Below, one piece after another: positions 43,701 to 64,000 of a stretch of 64,000 bases of DNA. How positions within the stretch are numbered: the stretch's first letter is position 1; every line of letters begins with the position of its first letter. The stretch lies in NCBI RefSeq assembly GCF_026151205.1, contig NC_087072.1, positions 23,019,603 through 23,083,602 on the forward strand, written 5' to 3'. Both the position numbers and the translations under genes were made by a program. Under the pieces are notes generated by a model. That model was not told the DNA's origin, did not search any database, and worked only from the letters and a program-made list of their open reading frames with translations. Origin of the DNA: Bolinopsis microptera (lineage: Eukaryota > Ctenophora > Tentaculata > Lobata > Bolinopsidae).

Positions 43701-44908
43701 TAGGATTAAGGATGAAAGCATCCTTTGTGAGGACTGAGGATTGAGAAATTAGGCTACAGATATTAAAGGTTTGCAGTTTACTACAAACTGACCTGGACCC
43801 AACGGAGTAGGCTCTTGAGACTTGAGAACTCACCATACTTCAGAATGCCTTTTAACATTGTAATGAACAAAATTTTATAACATTTTAATGGACATTGTTA
43901 AATTATTAATTTATTCAATATTTAGCTTATTCTTCTAAGTTGTTTTTTTTTAACAAGCCTTTTATACTTTTGAATCGATGTTGTTGTTGTTTTAGACTTT
44001 TGAATTGATTTATCTATCACAGTTAGTAGTTCCATACCTCTGGGGTTTTAACTTTTATATTTTAGACTTAGATAGGGTGGAGATTGTTCTAACCAATCTT
44101 TCCCCTTTAGCAAGATCACCCTGAACTCTACTGTGGTGAGTAGAGTGTTACACTTTGTAACTGTGCTTAGCTTTTCCTAGTATAGTTTTCAGTTAATCTT
44201 TCTAGTAAGATAGGAACTGTTATTGATATTTCTAATTGCATTTATTCTATAATGTATTGCATTACAAATTATATACGTTTTCAGATAGATTGATAACAAC
44301 CATCGTGATTTCATTGCATACATCAAAGCAATAAACAGAGCAATAAGAACCATTCCTGATAACCCCATTACAAGTGCAATGATTGTAAACAAGCTGATTT
44401 TTTCTTTCCATAAGATTCGGGAGAAGATAGCAGCGAAAACAGGAGCACATGCAGCCAGGGCAATGGCATTGCCATAATCTAGCTTTATAACCGCCCAGAA
44501 TTTACAAAGTGCATTCACCGACCCGAGAGTACAACGAGCAAGTATCAGTTTGAATTTTCCCTTCATATCAATTGTAGGCTGTTGGAAACAAAGGGTTGGG
44601 AGAATGAACACCAAAGCAAAGACGAATCTTAAAAACAGATACTCTCCGGTTGGAATGTGCTTGAGATATTTAGCTAGTGTTGTTGTGCTGAGAAGTATTA
44701 TTCCACCACTAGCTATCATTAACATTCCTTTTAGTCTCTGAAATGTTGTCACCTTCTCAAGGACCTCATCTTTGTTATTTCCATCTGCATCGATTGACTC
44801 AATCTCTGATAACTCACTTTCATTATCTTGTTTGATGCTCGCTGACAAATTAGGCTTATTACATGCATCATCTTCATCATATGGCGTGATTTCTGTATAT
44901 GACTGCAT
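40795..44908 (-). CDS. SLC35G-like EamA/DMT transporter, ORF split by an LTR element
   Basis: The first part (44338-44908) starts MQSYTEITPYDEDD, has an acidic cytosolic leader and five helices (about LKGMLMIASGGIILLSTT, YLFLRFVFALVF, ARCTLGSVNALCKFW, AIALAACAPVFAAIFS, IIALVMGLSGMVLIA). The second part (40795-41140) resumes with PDFIFG and adds three helices (PFVFVPIFGSMCLGLGF, ILIVPFWQAICLIPIS, YLFCLIGFITMIALFLL). Counting one copy of the 5-bp target duplication, the two parts sum to 912 nt in one frame, about 303 codons, and the seam falls in the family motif AQPxFxFG. SLC35G-type proteins have ten helices; the last two are absent after a TGA at 40797, so a further exon or an older truncation is possible. 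As assembled this allele cannot make the full protein. Confidence 0.8.
41141..41393 (+). repeat. 5' LTR
   Basis: 253 bp, TG...CA ends, matches the 3' LTR at every base I compared. Confidence 0.92.
41482..42114 (+). CDS. Gag-like protein of the LTR element (210 aa)
   Basis: Starts MSKDTPSFDGTGY at ATG 41482 (a GTG two codons upstream is unlikely to be used). Helical, with capsid-like wording: IMFLKDKALDIALTI, LDEIYLESDDTLGKYERFEN, RMTEFILIFESLERELK. This matches the UBN2/gag region of Copia-type elements. It stops at TAA 42112-42114, while the +1 frame is already open from 42086 and leads into the protease ORF, so a 29-nt overlap allows +1 frameshift expression. Confidence 0.8.
   Translation: MSKDTPSFDGTGYTRYRQLAKIWATVSTVSEEHKAMILIMFLKDKALDIALTIDEELLKTKKADAEPPETKVGVELLIAQLDEIYLESDDTLGKYERFENLKRNSEQRMTEFILIFESLERELKTEGVTLPELVLAYKLLKAANLSNADEKLARATCTAMTMEDMKKSLMRLADSQLNKSKVEESDSLPIKVKAEPCYLALDKKTSNRSW
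42158..43615 (+). CDS. Zinc knuckle + aspartic protease ORF of the LTR element (485 aa)
   Basis: Near the start is a CCHC zinc knuckle (CYGCYSPGHWIKDC), then a Pro/Asn/Gln-rich linker, then a retropepsin domain with ALLDSGASRTVAG (catalytic Asp about residue 142) and downstream MGVQLNFETDTITI and KSGHYAIPI, as in Copia-type polyproteins. A Glu/Thr-rich spacer and a C-terminal module (VVFQEPDSDTWHKVQLKSRG) follow, and the ORF ends VPSTYYN. Integrase and RT, which should come next, are absent, and only about 470 non-coding bases precede the 3' LTR. The frame is open upstream to 42086, so translation may enter by frameshift from gag rather than at ATG 42158. Confidence 0.85.
   Translation: MFNRNGTGNNVRGKQRPFGQRNDNRQVCYGCYSPGHWIKDCPLRAPFRQPMNFQRPPYQQHTMPNNQHSGYRQGPPNPAYYNQQIPYYLSDMIPNNEEFYGYNQEYYEEPMPTVKPIFFQWNVRQEEEAAFLAGETVNKALLDSGASRTVAGENWYSCFLDSVDDETRSTVKEFPAEIIFRFGVGTLESSKKVIIPVTICTHKIRLEVHIVNSDIPLLLSLKSMKCMGVQLNFETDTITIRGEDYKLELTKSGHYAIPIQEENVMVPKQEADKQMNSKERSQARAQETNSDHNSTLRDFNIPNLDPEEISAQVKPEIQTITRTTDQEEPQETTNNLPGGTAEPTIVEVKDTPETTIERTTEEVEQTKKPPKARKPMKKNEGLITAVIEGDTVVFQEPDSDTWHKVQLKSRGYTVNSMNKNYWNVISEDGSFSGVNLDKVDWLLEKDPPEPPPIAEPHGNEESIKFAEMMSEEVFVLRTVPSTYYN
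44085..44337 (+). repeat. 3' LTR
   Basis: 253 bp, same as the 5' LTR, directly after the purine tract AGGGTGGAGAT and before the GAGCA duplication. Confidence 0.92.
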
Positions 44909-44959
44909 TCTGATAAATTCGGATGAAACACCAGGTCACACAATCTGGCTCATAGACAA

Positions 44960-45341
44960 AGAAATATTTTGATCACTAGCAGTATACTTCTATCATGACG
45001 TCATAATAACCTCCTAAGACATATTGAGAATTAGTAAATAATTAGTGAATTTATAATCAACCAATAGAGACAAACTAAGAAGAAACAAACTAGATTTCTG
45101 ACTACATCACATCATATAATAACAAATTTTGTTCTTGACAGCAGTGATAGCCTTGCATTAATTTTACATGAAATATCAATGATGAAATAAATAAATTGTA
45201 TATGATAATTTATATGATATAAAAACGTTGCTGTAGCATATTGCGACAAAACTCTAACACAGCATATTACTTTTAAAATGATAAAAATTAAAATAATTGT
45301 ACTCAATAGTCAATAATTAATAATAGTAACAACATCATAAT
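44960..45341. other. Spacer between RNASEH2A and the transporter
   Basis: AT-rich spacer of about 430 bp between the 3' end of RNASEH2A and the transporter start on the same strand. No gene recognised. Confidence 0.4.
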
Positions 45342-51077
<5,736 letters not shown>

Positions 51078-52690
51078 AGTCTGATGAAATAAGAGCATAA
51101 TTTACATGAAATTACTAGATTGTAATCTAAACAGTATAAAAAAGCAAGACTGGAGGATAAATTTACCTGCATAGTTCGTTTGAATGTGGGGATAATTGCT
51201 CAGTCACAGTGCTAAACTTTGAACTTAAAACGATCCAATTTTATAAGCAACATTTCGGCAGATTTGCAGCTACTTGAGCATAGTGCACACATTTGTTGGA
51301 TTGAAGCATTCTGATTGAAGGCTCAACACCAACCTGACAATATTAACTGGCAGGACTTAAATTTCAACACATTCCTATGAAAAGACCCCCATTCATATCT
51401 TTTTTCATTTTACACCTGTCACTCACATCATATATATACACCACAAAATAAACAGATTCAATCAATCATTACATTCTACACTCACTCTACCACACAAGTA
51501 CACAAACCATTGAAGCAGGTTACACACGTTTGTACAGTTTACATTATTTTAAGGGAAAAATGATACTTTACGTAACGCGCGATTTACGTTTTTGTAGATA
51601 AATTATGCAAGCGCTACTTGCCAGATCGACACAAATGCGCGAGCGCTTGTGCGGCTCACTTATCCAACACTCATATTGACATCAGGCAATGGTTCAGTTT
51701 AATTATGGTAAGGGCACAGCCTGTCAAAAACCTTTCTCGCATGGTCCGTTGACACTGCCTGAAGGTGACTGCATAATAACTGATCAACGTGGAATCATAC
51801 GATAATAAGCTTGCAGCTTCCGATGACAATGTGTTTAATGTTAGTTTATATCTGGTGTCATGCTTGAGTTGGTTTTGGACCTCTTCATGCTTATATTTTA
51901 TTTGTTATTGGTATTTGGTATTATATGAGCTAATATGTGCATATACATGCAGTATCTAAATTCTAAAAGTGTATTGAGCATATTTAATAATTTTATATAA
52001 TCAATTTAATGTATTGTGAGCAGCTGTGACTTAATATAAATATCGCATGACAATCACATAACTTAAAACTTAAATTTTACTGGAATATAAGGAAAACAAA
52101 ATTAATATCAGACCCGTCGCCACTCTCAGCAGTCAACCAGGGCTCATAAAAGCTTAACAGCGCCTAGGTCCTTTCACCAGCTGTGGTAATGTGAGTGGCG
52201 GTGTGGTCAGACCCACTTTAACGGCGTGTATTATTGATTAAATACAAGCGCGCTAGCTGCTAGCATACTTCTATCATTTACTTTGAAATCAAGTTTATTT
52301 GGATATATATTTATTAATTGATTGTGTATTGACTATTGAATTGGTGATAAATAATAAAATTGTCTTTTCTCAAAAGATAGATAAAAGTTGACAATCGGAC
52401 ATTTTTTATAAAGAGAAATAATGTAGTTGAAGTTGAAGGAGGAGTGGAAGCGGCCATTCATGCAGTCCGACAGATCTTTTAAGATGAATCCACAGAAGCA
52501 ATCTGCTTGTTGAGGCTGAAAATGTCTTTAAATCGCAGCCCTTACAAACCTCCGATATACCTGCCCAGACTTGTTCACATACATCTTAAATACCTACAGA
52601 CAAGAAGCAGACCTATCAATAGCCATTTCAGGAAGGAACAACACATGTAATATACATGTTTATATTGTGTAAGATTTTACGGACGAAATG
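51078..52690. other. Region upstream of RNASEH2A
   Basis: No coding exon recognised. It should contain the RNASEH2A promoter and 5' UTR (just right of 51077); a short CG-containing stretch near 51570-51650 is the only compositional change. Confidence 0.4.
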
Positions 52691-52694
52691 ATCC

Positions 52695-53018
52695 TAGGGG
52701 GGACTCCCAACCTACCGCTTTGGCAGGTAGTTGATACACCTTTCACAAGAAAGAGCCACTTTGGTCTTTTTGGCATAAAATGTCATAAAAGGAGTGTATA
52801 CAATAAATTAAATCAAGTGATGCAATTGGCAGAGCACAATCGTAAATCCTGAGCAATACGCCAATAGATATCATCTATCCCTCGTAGCTCTTCTCCTTGG
52901 GTATCAGGTTGAAGGAGACATTGTTTATAGGGGCGGTCCATGCCTTTTTTGCCTTTCTACTTTGGTCTAATTGCTGTGAGGTGTCTCAGCTACATAATAT
53001 GGGTTGGGGGTCCCCCCT
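52695..53018. mobile_element. MITE with GGGGGGACTCCCAACC termini
   Basis: TAGGGGGGACTCCCAACCTA at the left is inverted at the right as GGGTTGGGGGTCCCCCC. The roughly 320-bp interior is non-coding. Confidence 0.65.
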
Positions 53019-53160
53019 TTTTTCTTTTTTTTTAATATACCATCTTAAAACGACTCAGTGATCAGGAGAGTTGTTGGCAAACTTTATGGAATAGCTAAGT
53101 TAAGATTTCAAATTCTAAACGCCTTAGAAGAAATCTGTGTAACTCTCAAACAAATTGATA

Positions 53161-53638
53161 TCAATTAGACGATCCTTCCAGGCTGAAAACCATTTTGGTT
53201 GTATCTCGTAGACGTGGTTCTATGTGGCTCCTGATGCGGTTGAGAAGTAGCCTGTTGTAGATCTTCGTGGCAACAGGCAGGATGGAGATGCCTCTACTGT
53301 TCTCAGGGCAGAACCTTTTATTACCTTTAGGTATAGGGAGGATGGCGGTGACTAAGAGCTCCTCTGGGGCTCTACCAGTAGCAAGCATGTTGTTGAACAC
53401 CGTACCGTCTACAAGACCAACCTGCTCAGCAACTCCTTTTCTGGCAACTCCTTTTCTGGCAACCCTCCTATACTATGGCCATCGGTATAGAGGACGACCA
53501 CATAAGACCTTTCAGGACGTCCTACAAGAAGATACTGGATTGGATCCTGATAAGTTAAGTTGGCTCATGAGTGATAGAGATAAATGGAGAGAAGCGCTGT
53601 CACGAAACTTGTTACAGATTTCATCTGGATCGACCTAG
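53161..53638. pseudogene. Two LINE fragments in opposite orientation
   Basis: 53161-53400 (minus) encodes an RT segment: RAPEELLVTAILPIPKGN, NSRGISILPVATKIYNRLLL. 53470-53638 (plus) encodes a LINE C-terminal tail: RGRPHKTFQDVLQEDTGLDP, WREALSRNLL. Both are truncated and non-functional; they come from separate insertions or an inverted one. Confidence 0.7.
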
Positions 53639-53918
53639 GCAGGCAGACGATCCTTAGAATCCGATCTCATAATCTACCATTTATTTCTTCATCACAAACG
53701 TAAATTGTTCATTTTCTGTGAATTTCTTTTTTTGAGATGCATTATTGATTATTGAAAAATCTTTGTATTGCATAGCATGTAATTGCACCATACTGCATGA
53801 TAACGAATAATATTTCCTATGGCGCTCGATTTCCATCCTTGATTCAATTTTCGCGCGCAAAACTGAAAACGTGCGCGTGGCGAAGAAATTGCAGTCCTTA
53901 TGCATGTTGTCCATTGTT

Positions 53919-54356
53919 AAGGGGCCATCTACTTTGAACGTCCAGCAAATAGTGAGGGGGATTTTGGAATTTCGGACAAATCTGGACAGGGGAAGGAAGG
54001 TGGTTTCTAAAAATCCGGACGTCTGCAACTTTTGGCAGAATTTACGAAAAAGTCCCATTAATTTTAATTCTTTAACACTAATCACTTAATGAATTTGTGA
54101 TTTGAGTTGGTTTTATTTGTACATTGTAGTAGCTGGAAATATTCGGACGTGCAGGGGAGCGGGGTGGTTTTGAAAATTCGGACACACCCGGACAGGGGGA
54201 GGGGGTGGACTGTAGGTTTACAACCTACCAGGACGCGCGCCGAGTTGGTCCAATATTGAATATATGGAACAGATATTTTACGAGTATAACCCGTTAATAT
54301 AAGGGGTGGACTGCAAATTCGCGATTTTGGCGAACGTCCTAAGTAAATGGCCCCTA
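53919..54356. mobile_element. MITE, GGGGCCATCTACTTAGGACG family, copy 2
   Basis: Same terminal sequence (AAGGGGCCATCTACTT ... AAGTAAATGGCCCCT) and the same internal GGGGGAGGGGGTGG and CGGACA tracts as 14570-14968, in the opposite orientation. Non-coding palindromic element. Confidence 0.7.
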
Positions 54357-54399
54357 ATACTAACAAACTAGCCCGGCGCACTATTTCGTAGCATGTAGC

Positions 54400-54900
54400 A
54401 CTTGCCTCGGGCTAATTCATTTCGAGAACAGAGGAGAAAGCGGCGCGCGCTACTTCCGTCAAGATGAATGCCGTCCTTCGGCGGCGCACGCTTCGCGCGC
54501 GAAAAGTGGCATCATGCAACGTATGTCAAAGTTTTTGCGTATTTGGTCATCGGTACTACTATACGTACTACTTGCTCTATCCAGAGCCTTTGCGCTTGCA
54601 GTAGCGCGCGCCCGCCTCACGGCGGTAAAACTTTTCTTGACTTGTGAAACAAGCGCGCCCGAAGTGGCGCGAAAGCACATGGTTAAGTGAACGTACTACT
54701 ATACTGTATATATGTGACGCGTCACTGCAATTAAGCGAGAGGGCTCTAGTTAGAGTAATTTTAACATTTGGAGGACTTCGCCGCTTCGACGCGCCGCGCA
54801 GACTAGCATTCTTGCATCGTTGCTCTGCTTCGCAGAGTGCAGAGCAACGATCTCGATGGATTGACATCGTCAATCAATCTTAACATTAATTGACGATGTC
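54400..54900. other. GC-rich, CpG-dense segment
   Basis: Rich in GCGCGC and CGGCGC words, in contrast to the AT-rich flanks. Open frames on both strands lack any recognisable domain. Repeat-derived or an orphan CpG island; not assignable. Confidence 0.35.
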
Positions 54901-55034
54901 AATTCTTCGCAGCTCGACTTTGGACTTGGCCCAGTGGTGCATTTCGCCGATCTAACGAATTAGTGTTGGGTGCGATTGGATTTTGACAGTTATGTATACA
55001 TTTGTAAATGCTGATTTCGATTTTAATACTAATA

Positions 55035-55192
55035 GTAACTGTAACCAAAATGTAATTAGATCGAACGCAGAAATTAGATCGAACGCCGGCGCGGCTTTCA
55101 ATGTATTTATATGTTTATCTCGCGCCGGAGTTTGATCTAATTCCTGCGTTCGATCTAATTTCTGCGTTCGATCTAATTATATTTTGGTTATA
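55035..55192. mobile_element. Small palindromic element with iterated TTAGATCGAACGCAG units
   Basis: TAACCAAAATGTAATTAGAT at the left is inverted at the right (ATCTAATTATATTTTGGTTA). The unit AATTAGATCGAACGCAGA occurs about four times, left copies direct and right copies inverted, around a GCCGGCGCGG / CGCGCCGG core. Confidence 0.6.
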
Positions 55193-56058
55193 GTAAGTAC
55201 TCAAAGTTAAGGTGCACAAATTTATTCTTCAAATCTTCATAATTATATTATGATTTCTATGCTATGTAATAGGTTTTATTCGAAATCAACGTATAAATAC
55301 ATTGGTATTGCTTATATTACTTTCACAACCTCACAGCTTACTCAGAAAACAAAAACGTATAAGCATATCCATAGAACGGTCCAAATCTAATCGCCACATC
55401 TTGGGAATGTTCACACTGTCCACATTCCGCCGCATCTACTATCTGTTTAAATGACTATAGCCTAAAAATGATGGGGTCCCCAGGCAAGATTTATTTAATG
55501 ATCAATTCGAGCTGCAACTGCAAGCGCTTTTCCTGCGGGTCATAGTTGTGTAAAATGGCAGATTCCAGGCTTAATAAATGAACAAATTTAATCATTATTT
55601 CAATTGGGTCGACATCAAAAACAGCAATTATCGTGTCTGTTTATGTGGACCTCACTCAGCAGAAAAGTACCTATTTTCCCAGCATCAACTGCATAATATT
55701 TAAGTCTTTAATTGTACAATGAAAACGATTCACTTTTAACCAATACATAATTTTGTCGAACAAGTAACAAAATAGACAATTCAATTCAGAATAATATTAT
55801 ACAGGGAGTTAATATCCATCTTTCTGCTTTTATCTGATACGCTGTTAATCGCTGGTTTAAAGTTAAATGCACAGAGTTGAGCACAGCATGAGCATCACCA
55901 CAATAAACAGCAAATGATGAACAGATTTAACGGCAGTCTCCGAAATGAGAAAAGATAAACAAATAAAACAATTAAAAAGCTGTTTACTCAATTCCAACAG
56001 TGTCAGGTGGTAGTACTATCCGATGGTCAGTTCACAATTCAGTGGAGATGATGAAAGT
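55193..56058. other. 3' flank of the DDX5-like gene
   Basis: AT-rich DNA; likely includes the 3' UTR of the helicase gene (minus strand). No other gene recognised. Confidence 0.4.
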
Positions 56059-63780
<7,722 letters not shown>

Positions 63781-63790
63781 CACTTTTTAC

Positions 63791-63995
63791 CTAAGGACCC
63801 CAGGCTTTAATGTTGTTAACCGAATAGAGATTAGGCGGAATGACAGGCTGAGCGCGGCCCAGTAAAACACTTTTAACTTTAAAATTTGGGTATATATGGT
63901 GACATTTCAGTAAATTAAAAAACAATACTATTTGATTTACCTGGAGACCCAAGGCTATAATGTTCATAAACATAAAAATTCTGCGGAATGACAGG
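63791..63995 (-). CDS. Two tandem exon-like copies (possible duplicated exons)
   Basis: 63941-63995 and 63791-63847 share the start CCTGTCATTCCGC after a CTCAG acceptor and end before GTAAAT/GTAAAA. One reading gives PVIPQNFYVYEHYSLGSP and PVIPPNLYSVNNIKAWGP, clearly related peptides, though the second ends at TAG directly before its donor. They could be tandemly duplicated exons of a gene off the right edge, or a short repeat. Family not recognised. Confidence 0.3.
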
Positions 63996-64000
63996 CTGAG

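Larger units (their letters stand above)
41141..44337 (+). mobile_element. LTR retrotransposon, gag-protease only, 5-bp TSD
   Basis: 253-bp LTRs (41141-41393, 44085-44337) begin TGTTCTAACC, end AATAAACA and appear identical. GAGCA flanks both sides (41136-41140, 44338-44342). A primer-binding-like TGGTAGCAGCAAGC follows the left LTR (resembling the initiator-Met tRNA type) and a purine-rich AGGGTGGAGAT precedes the right one. Two ORFs (gag 41482-42114, nucleocapsid/protease 42158-43615) occupy the inside; there is no integrase, RT or RNase H. The protein wording is Copia-like. It must be mobilised by an autonomous relative, and the apparently identical LTRs indicate a very recent insertion. 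Confidence 0.9.

Noticed and set aside
44189-44337. C-terminal end of the transporter frame (ALMYAMKSRW...)
   Set aside because: These residues come from reading into the LTR of the inserted element, not from the gene.
54459-54883. Open frames in the CpG-dense segment
   Set aside because: High GC removes stops on all frames; no domain, start context or splice support.

Overview
The window is nuclear DNA of a multicellular animal. The evidence is spliced genes with GT/AG introns for animal proteins (RNase H2 catalytic subunit, a DDX5/DDX17-type DEAD-box helicase, the TFIIH helicase XPB, a kringle-sushi protein, rhodopsin-like receptors), AT-rich intergenic DNA and a dense, varied set of transposable elements. 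The species cannot be named from the sequence. A marine or early-branching invertebrate such as a cnidarian fits, but that is inference.

Layout. 0.3-1 kb: three exons of a kringle + sushi protein on the + strand. 1.2-10.4 kb: exons of ERCC3 (XPB) on the - strand, with an 8.4-kb intron holding a 6.8-kb LINE and one copy of a 1.26-kb dispersed repeat; the second repeat copy lies at 10.6-11.9 kb. 12.4-19.7 kb: mostly mobile DNA, including a hAT-type element with a nested MITE, tRNA-like sequences, and a 1.5-kb element with perfect TIRs full of iterated CTCAACC..GGTGGAG motifs. 20-24.6 kb: two intronless, tandemly duplicated class-A GPCR genes. 25.7-26.8 kb: a two-exon secreted orphan protein. 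27.7-33 kb: an Efg1-like rRNA-processing gene (- strand) whose last intron holds an intact RTE-like LINE ORF. 33.3-33.9 kb: a 210-bp tandem satellite. 34.6-36.5 kb: a complete five-exon secreted orphan protein. 36.5-40 kb: MITEs, a SINE and a displaced copy of the Efg1-like first exon. 40.8-44.9 kb: an SLC35G-like (EamA/DMT) transporter ORF split by a very young gag-protease LTR element. 45.3-51.1 kb: complete RNASEH2A (- strand, six exons). 51-56 kb: LINE fragments and MITEs. 56.1-62.3 kb: complete DDX5/DDX17-like helicase (- strand, six exons). 63.8-64 kb: two tandem exon-like copies run off the right edge.

The host genes do not form a functional unit. They are an ordinary mix of housekeeping genes (XPB in transcription and repair, Efg1 in rRNA processing, RNase H2 in ribonucleotide removal, DDX5 in RNA remodelling) and lineage-specific surface or secreted proteins. 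The most notable material is the mobile DNA: a target-site-flanked insertion with apparently identical LTRs inside a coding exon, a transposon packed with one composite motif, a LINE that pairs an SGNH-esterase ORF1 with an L1/Tx1-like ORF2, and at least eight TIR or fold-back elements whose ends can be placed. I found no CRISPR array, operon or other prokaryotic system.
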